64,000 nt of DNA, from the NCBI GenBank assembly GCA_964343305.1, contig CAYFJO010000012.1, positions 1-64,000 on the forward strand, in the 5' to 3' direction. This stretch comes from CAYFJO01 sp964343305. Lineage in GTDB: Bacteria > Planctomycetota > Planctomycetia > Pirellulales > Pirellulaceae. The position numbers were made by a program, and so were the translations under genes. The notes below the pieces were generated by a model. That model was given only the letters and a program-made list of their open reading frames with translations. It had not been told where the DNA came from and did no database searches. Of the stretch, positions 40,979-47,806 are shown in pieces (the first letter of the stretch is position 1; each line of letters opens with the position of its first letter).

Positions 40979-41902
40979 GTGGCTTTCTTTCTGTTCAAAC
41001 GATTTCTCTGGATGTTGCTCACGCTGTGGGTTGTTTTCACGGTCAGTTTCATTCTGATGTATTCCGTGCCTGGCGGCCCGTTCAGCGACGAACGCAATAT
41101 GCCGCCCGAGATTGAGCAGAACTTTAAGGAGCGGTACAACCTGAATGCACCGCTGCACGAGCAGTATTTCAATCAACTGGGTAACGCGATCTTCTTCGAC
41201 TTTGGGCTGAGTTTCAAGCTTGGCGACTACACCGTTAACGAAGTCATCGCGCAGGGCTTTCCGGTGTCCGCATCGCTAGGCATTTTTGCGATGACTTTTG
41301 CGTTGTTTTTCGGAACGTTGGCGGGTGTGATTTCCGCGATTCGACGGAATTCGATCTTCGATTATTCTTTCATGGCCGCGGCGACGTTGGGAATTGCGGT
41401 GCCGAATTTTGTTCTGGCGAGCGTCGCCGTGGTGGTCTTTGTTTTTGGACTGAACCTTGTCCCGGCCGCGGGTTGGGGATCGCTTCAACAATTGTTTTTA
41501 CCAGCCATTTGTCTTGGTGCACCGTTTGCGGCCTACATCGCGCGATTGACGCGGACAGGAATGATGGAAGTTTTGAATCGCGACTATATTCGCACCGCCT
41601 ACGCCAAGGGCTTGGACGAAAAGAATGTCGTTGTGCGGCACGCGTTGCGCGGCGCCGTCCTGCCCGTGGTTTCGTACCTCGGACCGGCAACCGCTGGGAT
41701 CCTGACCGGTTCGCTCGTGCTGGAACGCATCTTCGCATTGCCGGGAATGGGCAGCCACTTTGTCGAAGCCGCGACGCAACGCGATTACACGCTGGCGATG
41801 GGCATGGTGATGATTTACACCATCTTGCTGTTCGTGATGAACACGATCGTTGACATTTCGTACGCGGTGATTGATCCACGCGTCAAAATTGAGAAGCAAT
41901 GA
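40979..41902 (+). CDS. oppB: Oligopeptide ABC transporter permease
   Basis: A 307-residue inner-membrane permease of the OppB/DppB type. The start is GTG at 40979 with GAGGA ahead of it inside the oppA end. Six transmembrane helices are visible (first FLWMLLTLWVVFTVSFILMYS). The large loop after helix 1 has PGGPFSDERNMPPEI. The EAA loop that contacts the ATPases is VLNRDYIRTAYAKGLDEKNV, and GPATAGILTGSLVLERIFALPGMG is the conserved end of the family. Length is normal. It ends with an ATGA overlap with oppC, so the two channel halves are made together. Confidence 0.92.
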   Translation: MAFFLFKRFLWMLLTLWVVFTVSFILMYSVPGGPFSDERNMPPEIEQNFKERYNLNAPLHEQYFNQLGNAIFFDFGLSFKLGDYTVNEVIAQGFPVSASLGIFAMTFALFFGTLAGVISAIRRNSIFDYSFMAAATLGIAVPNFVLASVAVVVFVFGLNLVPAAGWGSLQQLFLPAICLGAPFAAYIARLTRTGMMEVLNRDYIRTAYAKGLDEKNVVVRHALRGAVLPVVSYLGPATAGILTGSLVLERIFALPGMGSHFVEAATQRDYTLAMGMVMIYTILLFVMNTIVDISYAVIDPRVKIEKQ

Positions 41903-43287
41903 CGTCCAACAAGTCAAAACCGAATGACGCACCAAACACCGGCGAGGCGGCTGCCGATGTTGGTCGGTTCGCCGCGTTGCTCGAAGAGTCGCGTGGCATC
42001 AAAGGCGTTTCGCTTTGGCAGGATGCGTGGCGTCGACTGCGCAAGAACCTCGCTGCAATGGTGTCACTCTGTCTTTTAACGGCCATTGGGTTGCTGGCGC
42101 TGCTGACGCCGTTGCTGCCTCTGCAATCGCCGTTGGACAAGGATCTGAAACAGCGTCTGTTTTTGCCGCCGAACCTTGAGGCAGTGAAACTCGGCAGTCG
42201 CGAAGGGCTCGGGTTTGAAGAGAATTCACTCGTCGCCCAACTGGGGAAATTCGAGAGGGATTCCCTCGAGCTGCGTGACAAGATTCGCAAAGCAAATCAA
42301 GATGCCCGTAAGGCACTTCAGCACGAATTGGACGTGGCCGCGGAACTTCGTGCCGCCAAATCCGATCAAGCCACCGCGCTGCAAACGCAACTCGACGCCG
42401 CCACGGAAACTCGCCGACAAATGGTCGACAAGCGTGAGCGGGCCGAAAACGAATTGGCATCGCATCTTCCCAAACATCCCTTCGAACAACTTTGGAGCAA
42501 ACCAGGTTGGATGACCAGCGCTTTGATTCGAATCCGACTGGCGTTGTTCGGAGATTGGTGCATCCCTTCGATCTGCGGCACAGACTCGCTTGGTCGAGAC
42601 ATTCTAGCTCGCGTGTTTTGGGGTGCCCGCGTTTCCTTGATCGTGGGCATCGTCGCGACGATGGTGTCGCTGATCATTGGTGTCAGCTACGGGGCTACCG
42701 CTGGATACATTGGTGGCTTGGTCGATGACGTGATGATGCGGATTGTCGACATCCTCTATTCCATCCCGTTCATCTTTGTCGTCATTTTCATCATTACGAT
42801 TTTGAAGGCCGAGGAAACCAAGGCGTATATGGACAGCCTTGGGATCGACCAAATCATGGTTTTTTATGTCATCATCGGAGCAATTTATTGGCTGACGATG
42901 GCCCGCGTCGTACGTGGACAAGTCATCTCGCTGAAGAACGAACAATTCGTCGAAGCCGCACGCACCATCGGTGCCAGCCAAACACGAATTATCTTTCGCC
43001 ACCTGATTCCCAACGTCATGGGAATTGTCATCGTTTATCTGACGCTCACCATCCCGTCGGTCATGTTGTTTGAAGCGTTTTTGTCGTTCCTCGGGCTGGG
43101 CGTTGAAGCGCCGGACGTCTCCTGGGGACTGTTGGTGAACGAGGGAATCAAGGTCATCACACCCATCAAGACTTACTGGTGGCTGGTACTGTTTCCTGGA
43201 TTAACCCTGACGCTGACGCTGCTGGGACTAAACTTCCTCGGCGACGGCCTTCGCGATGCATTGGACCCAAGACTAAAGAATCGCTGA
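41899..43287 (+). CDS. oppC: Oligopeptide ABC transporter permease with a coiled-coil insertion
   Basis: A 462-residue OppC-type permease; E. coli OppC has about 300. Residues 1-50 are a polar cytoplasmic tail and 52-74 form helix 1. The usual continuation, CGTDSLGRDILARVFWGARVSL, comes only at 226-247. Between them, about 110-190, lies an Ala/Glu/Lys/Arg-rich segment (KANQDARKALQHELDVAAEL, LQTQLDAATETRRQMVDKRE) that looks like a long helical coiled coil in the periplasmic loop. The rest of the permease, with five more helices and the EAA loop FVEAARTIGASQTRIIFRHL, is normal. It overlaps oppB by ATGA. The insertion could reach OppA or the cell wall; that is inference. Confidence 0.9.
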   Translation: MTSNKSKPNDAPNTGEAAADVGRFAALLEESRGIKGVSLWQDAWRRLRKNLAAMVSLCLLTAIGLLALLTPLLPLQSPLDKDLKQRLFLPPNLEAVKLGSREGLGFEENSLVAQLGKFERDSLELRDKIRKANQDARKALQHELDVAAELRAAKSDQATALQTQLDAATETRRQMVDKRERAENELASHLPKHPFEQLWSKPGWMTSALIRIRLALFGDWCIPSICGTDSLGRDILARVFWGARVSLIVGIVATMVSLIIGVSYGATAGYIGGLVDDVMMRIVDILYSIPFIFVVIFIITILKAEETKAYMDSLGIDQIMVFYVIIGAIYWLTMARVVRGQVISLKNEQFVEAARTIGASQTRIIFRHLIPNVMGIVIVYLTLTIPSVMLFEAFLSFLGLGVEAPDVSWGLLVNEGIKVITPIKTYWWLVLFPGLTLTLTLLGLNFLGDGLRDALDPRLKNR

Positions 43288-43293
43288 GGACCT

Positions 43294-43320
43294 GTAAGAC
43301 GGATTGCCAATCCGTCCCAC
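43294..43320. repeat. Half-unit of the GGACGGATTG repeat inside the opp operon
   Basis: GTAAGACGGATTGCCAATCC followed by GTCCCAC. It is a single palindrome rather than the double unit seen at 28735 and 45951, and it occupies most of the 41-base gap between oppC and oppD. Confidence 0.8.
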
Positions 43321-43328
43321 TCCCACAC

Positions 43329-44333
43329 ATGTCAAAACAACTCTTACAAGTCGAAGATCTCAAAGTCGAATTCGCCACGGACGATGGAATTGTCAAGGCG
43401 GTCGACGGCGTCTCGTTCAATCTGCAGCCTGGCGAAACGTTGGGCATCGTCGGCGAATCTGGGTCGGGCAAAACGGTCACTAACCTCGCAATGATGGGGC
43501 TCGTTCCCTATCCACCGGGCCGAATCACTAGCGGCAGCGTCAAGTTTCGCGGTCAGGAATTGATCGGCAGAACAAATGACGAAATGGCGAAGATCCGCGG
43601 TAATGATATCGCCATGATTTTCCAAGATCCAATGACGTCCTTGAATCCGTTTTTGACGATCGAAGAGCAGTTGACCGAGGTCACCGTGCTGCACCTCGAC
43701 CACTCGCGCGAAGAAGCCATCGAACACGCGATCAAAATGCTCGAAATGGTCGGCATCCCAGCGGCCAAGGAACGTGTGTTTGACTATCCGCATGAGTTTT
43801 CCGGCGGTATGCGGCAACGCGTGATGATTGCGATGGCCTTGTCTTGCCAACCCGATGTGTTGATCGCCGACGAACCCACGACCGCGCTGGACGTGACGAT
43901 CCAAGCACAGATCCTCGACTTGATGAAGCAACTGCAAGAGGAACACGGGACGGCCATTATTCTCATCACGCATGATTTGGCAGCCGTGGCCAACATTTGC
44001 CATCGCGTGCAAGTCATGTACGCCGGGAAGATCGTCGAACGATCGGATGTCAAACCGTTGTTCGCCGACCCACGGCATCCGTACACGCTAGGCTTGCTCA
44101 ATTCCGTGCCGCGTTGGGATGAACAAGAGAGCGAAATCCTCAAAGCCATCGAAGGCCAGCCACCGGATTTGACGCGACTGGGTGACGGTTGCTCGTTCGT
44201 GGACCGCTGCCCGTTTTGCACCGATCGCTGCAAGTCCGAAGAACCGCCTTTGGGCGAACGCCCAGGCTGCGGCCAGTTTGCCTGCTTCGAAAACATCGAC
44301 ACCGCTACGCGACACGAGGTGATTCATGAGTAG
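43329..44333 (+). CDS. oppD: Oligopeptide ABC transporter ATP-binding protein
   Basis: A 334-residue ABC ATPase. The ATG at 43329 starts MSKQLLQVEDLKVEF, exactly where OppD homology begins; the frame is open upstream only because of the repeat. Walker A is GESGSGKT, the Q loop FQDPMTSLNPF, the signature FSGGMRQRV, Walker B VLIADEPTTALD and the H loop ITHD. The C-terminal oligopeptide-transporter domain has four Cys (DRCPFCTDRC then C near the end) that bind a 4Fe-4S cluster in Opp/Dpp ATPases. No Shine-Dalgarno is seen because the repeat half-unit stands there. It overlaps oppF by eight bases. Confidence 0.93.
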   Translation: MSKQLLQVEDLKVEFATDDGIVKAVDGVSFNLQPGETLGIVGESGSGKTVTNLAMMGLVPYPPGRITSGSVKFRGQELIGRTNDEMAKIRGNDIAMIFQDPMTSLNPFLTIEEQLTEVTVLHLDHSREEAIEHAIKMLEMVGIPAAKERVFDYPHEFSGGMRQRVMIAMALSCQPDVLIADEPTTALDVTIQAQILDLMKQLQEEHGTAIILITHDLAAVANICHRVQVMYAGKIVERSDVKPLFADPRHPYTLGLLNSVPRWDEQESEILKAIEGQPPDLTRLGDGCSFVDRCPFCTDRCKSEEPPLGERPGCGQFACFENIDTATRHEVIHE

Positions 44334-45342
44334 TGCCGATGTGATCACAGCAAAGTCGCCTGACACAAACAATTCGCAACCGTTGCTCGACGTGCGCAAT
44401 CTCAAGGTACATTTTCCATTTCGTCGTGGCACGTTTTGGAATCCGCAGCATGGCGTGATCCGCGCGGTCGATGGCGTGTCATTTACCGTCCGGCCAGGCG
44501 AAACATTGGGACTGGTCGGTGAATCTGGTTGCGGCAAATCGACAACGGCTCGTGCCACGCTGAATCTGATATCGCGCACCAGCGGCGAAGTCCACTTCGA
44601 CCAGCATCGGATCGATGGCTTGAGCGAAGTCGAAATGCAGCCGCATCGCCGCAACATCCAAATGATTTTCCAGGACCCATTCGCGTCGCTTAATCCACGA
44701 ATGACGGTGGGCAACATCATTGGCGAGCCGATGAAGATCTTTAACCTGCACGACTCGCGCCGGCGTCAACTCGAAGTGATGCGGCTGATGGATCTTGTCG
44801 GATTGAATCCACGGTTTTTGAACCGCTATCCGCACGAGTTCTCCGGCGGACAACGGCAGCGAATCGGTATCGCTCGGGCGCTCGCTGTCGAACCAAAACT
44901 GATCGTGTGCGACGAACCTGTCTCGGCGCTGGATGTTTCGATTCAGGCACAGGTGATCAACCTGATGATGGAACTTCAAGAAAGACTGGGCCTCGCCTAC
45001 GTGTTCATTGCCCACGATCTGGCGGTGGTGCGACACATCGCTCATCGCGTGGGCGTGATGTACATGGGGCGCATCGTCGAGCTTGCCGATGCAAAAGAGT
45101 TGTATGCAAATCCCAAGCATCCGTATACACAGGCGCTGTTGTCCGCTGCGCCGGTTCCTGATCCGGTGGTGGAGGAAACCCGCAAGCGAATCGTACTAAC
45201 AGGTGAAGTGCCCCGGCCAGATCGCCGCTATCGCGGCTGCCCGTTCGCCGAGCGATGTCAGTCTGTCGAGAAGAAATGTCACAGCACGGTTCCGCGGCTG
45301 CTTGGCGAATCGCATCAGGTTTCTTGTTTGAAATATGAATGA
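44326..45342 (+). CDS. oppF: Oligopeptide ABC transporter ATP-binding protein
   Basis: A 338-residue ABC ATPase, last gene of the operon. Walker A is GESGCGKS, the Q loop FQDPFASLNPRMTVG, the signature FSGGQRQRIGIARAL, Walker B LIVCDEPVSALD and the H loop FIAHD. The N-terminal phrase VHFPFRRGTFW is typical of OppF/DppF. The C-terminal extension carries GCPFAERC and later Cys residues, matching the Fe-S-binding tail of these ATPases. It pairs with OppD to drive import. It is followed by the double-hairpin repeat at 45381. Confidence 0.93.
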   Translation: MSSADVITAKSPDTNNSQPLLDVRNLKVHFPFRRGTFWNPQHGVIRAVDGVSFTVRPGETLGLVGESGCGKSTTARATLNLISRTSGEVHFDQHRIDGLSEVEMQPHRRNIQMIFQDPFASLNPRMTVGNIIGEPMKIFNLHDSRRRQLEVMRLMDLVGLNPRFLNRYPHEFSGGQRQRIGIARALAVEPKLIVCDEPVSALDVSIQAQVINLMMELQERLGLAYVFIAHDLAVVRHIAHRVGVMYMGRIVELADAKELYANPKHPYTQALLSAAPVPDPVVEETRKRIVLTGEVPRPDRRYRGCPFAERCQSVEKKCHSTVPRLLGESHQVSCLKYE

Positions 45343-45380
45343 CCGGTGAATGGCTAGTACTCTGTCAACGAAGGATTTGA

Positions 45381-45434
45381 AGTAGCTACGCTCGCCAGAG
45401 CGTGGATTTCCGCCGTCTGGCGACGGCAGCTACT
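45381..45434. repeat. Double-hairpin repeat after oppF
   Basis: AGTAGCT (45381-45387) and AGCTACT (45428-45434) are the outer arms. Inside, CGCTCgccaGAGCG and GCCGTCtggcGACGGC form two small hairpins. It keeps the GTAG...CTAC boundary of the other repeats but has its own stem sequences. It may also help to end the opp transcript, although no U tract follows. Confidence 0.75.
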
Positions 45435-45458
45435 CCAAAATTCAATGTTGGCGATGGG

Positions 45459-45932
45459 CTATGAATTGGCCATGCGTGGGCCAAGATAGTAATTCAGCAG
45501 GCCAATCAGCTCGGCCTTATTCTCGCCCCACCGGATGTAATGTCCGCGCAGGGCCGAGAGTGGCGTCGTTTCGCTTGTCCGATCCAGGAACACGCCATCG
45601 CCGCGTATCTCGCCAACTCGGATCGACGACCAGGGAGTACGGCGGCTCCGTCCATAGACGGTTTCAATAACGCCTTTTGGACCGAACTCGTATTGAACGG
45701 GAATCCACATGCGACGCAGTGTCACGGCGCAAGCAGAGAATCCGACCAGTCCCACGACCAGATTGTTTGACGCAATCGTAATGCAAGAGGCGCCCAGCAG
45801 AACGAGCAAGATGAGCAGAATGCAGGTCGCCGGATTGTCACGAAGCGGCCAATTCACGATTTCGAGATTCGCGGGTGGCTCGTTCAGTTGCCGATCAGGT
45901 TCATACACCGTCGTGGATCGCATACTACTCAT
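45459..45932 (-). CDS. Membrane protein with C-terminal PH-like domain
   Basis: A 157-residue protein. The frame is open to 46055, but that part is the repeat read as protein (TDCQSV, RIGNPSYA). The ATG at 45932 (MSSMRSTTVYEP) lies nine bases after AAGGAA, while the ATG at 45941 touches it. Residues about 35-75 are two hydrophobic helices (ILLILLVLLGASCITIA, NLVVGLVGFSACAV). The C-terminal 80 residues (YEFGPKGVIETVYGRSRRT, PWSSIRVGEIRGDGVFL) look like the small beta domain that follows two helices in bacterial PH-like membrane proteins. Function unknown. It lies downstream of the two-helix protein gene on the same strand, separated from it by the repeat. Confidence 0.7.
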   Translation of the reverse strand: MSSMRSTTVYEPDRQLNEPPANLEIVNWPLRDNPATCILLILLVLLGASCITIASNNLVVGLVGFSACAVTLRRMWIPVQYEFGPKGVIETVYGRSRRTPWSSIRVGEIRGDGVFLDRTSETTPLSALRGHYIRWGENKAELIGLLNYYLGPRMANS

Positions 45933-45950
45933 TATACTCATTTCCTTGGC

Positions 45951-46012
45951 GTAGGACGGATTTCCAATCCGTCCGTTCAGCTTGTCTTGGACGGATTGGC
46001 AATCCGTCCTAC
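45951..46012. repeat. Double-hairpin repeat, second full copy
   Basis: GTAGGACGGATTTCCAATCC + GTCC, a 14-base spacer, then GGACGGATTGGCAATCCGTC + CTAC. It is the closest relative of the copy at 28735, with a shorter spacer. Its right end CTA is the TAG stop codon of the two-helix protein gene 46009-46365 on the minus strand. Confidence 0.85.
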
Positions 46013-46365
46013 GTCTTGCCGTCCTCGTGGGGTGCGAATTTCGTTCGCGCCGCACCGCGAATCATGGCAAACAACGACACGTACATCACCGTTCCCAGCA
46101 AGATAACCACGGTGACGGCTACAAAAAAATAGTCGCGCAACAAAACCAGCGTCGGCGGCTCGTCGCTCTTCGCTTCGCGGCGATGGACAGGCCCCGTGCC
46201 CTCTGCCTGCCGAGCGGTTTCATCTTTCCACTGGTTCCACTGTCGCTTCGAATCGGTAGTCGAAAACTCGGTCTGAGCCCAATTCCGTAGCGCGCACAGA
46301 CTGGCCACGGTGATCGCCATCAGCACAAACCACAGGACCACCGCTACGAGGCTCGATTGGGTCAT
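46009..46365 (-). CDS. Two-helix membrane protein
   Basis: A 118-residue protein with an N-terminal helix (about 5-26, LVAVVLWFVLMAITVASLCAL), a charged middle of about 45 residues (KRQWNQWKDETARQAEGTG) and a second helix (about 78-100, FVAVTVVILLGTVMYVSLFAM). No known family. Its stop codon TAG is formed by the boundary of the double-hairpin repeat, and the last residues before it (EDGKT) are ordinary. It is probably co-transcribed with the gene at 45459-45932 through the repeat. Confidence 0.68.
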   Translation of the reverse strand: MTQSSLVAVVLWFVLMAITVASLCALRNWAQTEFSTTDSKRQWNQWKDETARQAEGTGPVHRREAKSDEPPTLVLLRDYFFVAVTVVILLGTVMYVSLFAMIRGAARTKFAPHEDGKT

Positions 46366-46559
46366 GGTTTCAACAATCCCAGCGCGGCGCTAGACATCGT
46401 AGCCAAATAAACCACGCGTTTTGTGTTCATATCAATTCTCACTTACCTGTTCACTGGAGAATTATGAAGAAAATGGGGGAAACCCTGATTTTACCCATTG
46501 CGTTAACCCGATGTTCATTTAAATTTTATTCCACGTCATACGTATGGCATCGTCATGTC

Positions 46560-46597
46560 AGGCCCAAGCACTTATTTTGCTTGGGCCTGTTATTTTG
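46560..46597 (+). terminator. Strong hairpin with U tract on the plus strand
   Basis: AGGCCCAAGCA (46560-46570) pairs with TGCTTGGGCCT (46578-46588), an 11-bp perfect stem with a 7-base loop, followed by GTTATTTT. On the minus strand no U run follows, so it does not suit rdgB. No plus-strand gene is recognised upstream; the nearest start is ATG 46464 with GGAG five bases ahead, but that frame runs through the hairpin. Confidence 0.6.
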
Positions 46598-46620
46598 CGC
46601 TGATGCTTTTCGACGAGCCG

Positions 46621-47241
46621 CTACCTCGTTTCTAGTTTTACGAAACTCACGATTTGCGGCACAAACCGGCGCAGAGCCCGCGATCGGTGGCTGAGCGCGG
46701 ATTTGACCACGTCGCCAAGTTCTCCAAACGTTCGATGGTATTCGACAATCTCGAACAGCGGGTCGTAGCCGAAGCCCGCGGATCCAGATTCTTCGAATCG
46801 AATGCGGCCATGGCACGTTTCTTCACACTGTGCGACGACCTCGCCCTGCGGGGTTGCGAGCGCCACATGACAGACGTAATGGGCCGTGCGTTTCACTATC
46901 GGTGTATCACCCAAACGCTGGAGAAGATACTGGTTGTTCGATTCGTCCGTGGCGTTTTCGCCCGAGAAGCGAGCTGAATAGATGCCCGGCTGACCGTCCA
47001 AAGCGTCCACCACGATGCCGCTGTCTTCGCCCACAACCCAGTGGCCTAAATGCCGCGCTTGTTGCGATGCTTTGAGGCAAGCGTTTTCACTGAATGACTG
47101 ACCATCTTCGACGACTTCGATGGCAGCGGGAAAATCCGCCAGAGTTTTGAGTTCGAACCCATGCGGGGCGAGCAATTCGAAAAGCTCGCGTCCCTTTTTT
47201 CGATTGTGAGTTCCAAGGACTAGCAGCGGCAAGGCAAGCAT
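46621..47241 (-). CDS. rdgB: Non-canonical purine NTP pyrophosphatase
   Basis: A 206-residue RdgB/HAM1/ITPase family enzyme that removes dITP, ITP and XTP from the nucleotide pool by hydrolysis to the monophosphate and pyrophosphate. Motifs: GTHNRKKGRELFELL at the start (the usual T-x-N-x-x-K is THNRKK), FSENACLKAS, VVGEDSGIVVDALDGQPGIYSARF (metal-binding ED-SG) and GSAGFGYDPLFEI near the end, then ALSHRSRALRRF. The length is normal. It is cytoplasmic and is a single gene. The Cys residues in CQCEETCHG-like segment (QCEETCHGRI) are not conserved in the family. Confidence 0.93.
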   Translation of the reverse strand: MLALPLLVLGTHNRKKGRELFELLAPHGFELKTLADFPAAIEVVEDGQSFSENACLKASQQARHLGHWVVGEDSGIVVDALDGQPGIYSARFSGENATDESNNQYLLQRLGDTPIVKRTAHYVCHVALATPQGEVVAQCEETCHGRIRFEESGSAGFGYDPLFEIVEYHRTFGELGDVVKSALSHRSRALRRFVPQIVSFVKLETR

Positions 47242-47806
47242 GACAATCGAGTACCCGATGCGAGAGCCGCGACAACACTTCGCTCTCTACTACGCCACCG
47301 CCATTTTGAAATGTCCGCTGGAGTACAGCCTTTAGGCCAGTATTTTGAAGCTGTCACTAAAACCCTCGAAGAATTCGATCCAGTGAGACAATGCTACCAC
47401 TGATAGCAAAATTCGAAACTCTCGGTTTTCTTCGCTTCAAAAAAATGACAGCTTCAAAAGACTGGCCTTTAGGCTGCAATGACAGGCTAAAGTCTGGACT
47501 CCAACAACTTGGCTGCGGCATAGCGTTGCCGCCGGTACGCATCATCGGTGGCAACGGACGGCTTGAGTACTTGCACGGAAATGGGCAGGGGATCAAACGA
47601 AACTCCATCCAGCTTACGAGGGCTTATCGCGCCCGGCAAGCCCTCATACCGCTTACTCAGTTCCGTTTGCTAACCGCCCCTATTGTTCTTGGTGTCGACA
47701 ACGATTCATTTCAATCGTCATGAAACTACTTTCGAGATCTGGGGTACTTCTTTCTAACACCGTCCGGTGTGCAAACGTCATCTGCCTTCCTTTCGAAGGA
47801 ATTACC
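47242..47806. other. Intergenic region with an inverted-repeat element
   Basis: About 560 bases between the divergent rdgB and beta-helix genes. It contains the element at 47328-47474. A plus-strand frame (47391-47723) and a minus-strand frame (47357-47608) exist, but they lie partly within the element and look non-coding. The right-hand end has GAAGGA at 47796-47801 as the ribosome-binding site of the beta-helix gene. Confidence 0.45.
47328..47474. repeat. 147-bp element with 29-bp imperfect terminal inverted repeats
   Basis: The left arm (47328-47356) runs GCCTTTAGGCCAGTATTTTG + AAGCTGTCA and the right arm (47446-47474) is its near reverse complement, TGACAGCTTCAAAAGACTGG + CCTTTAGGC, with about four mismatches. 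The 89 bases between them contain no start-to-stop gene. The size and arms resemble a non-autonomous (MITE-like) element. Next to each arm are words such as GGAGTACAGCC and GGACTCC that could be nested older repeat. Confidence 0.65.

Noticed and set aside
43179..43328. N-terminal extension of OppD (CKTDCQSV peptide)
   Set aside because: It overlaps oppC and the repeat half-unit; OppD homology begins at the ATG at 43329.
45942..46055. N-terminal extension (TDCQSV...RIGNPSYA) of the membrane protein at 45459
   Set aside because: It is the double-hairpin repeat read as protein; a proper ribosome-binding site and ATG lie after it.
46464..46694. 76-codon frame starting MKKMGETLILP as a gene
   Set aside because: It has a GGAG site but runs through the terminator hairpin and into the antisense of rdgB; kept only as part of the orphan-terminator observation.
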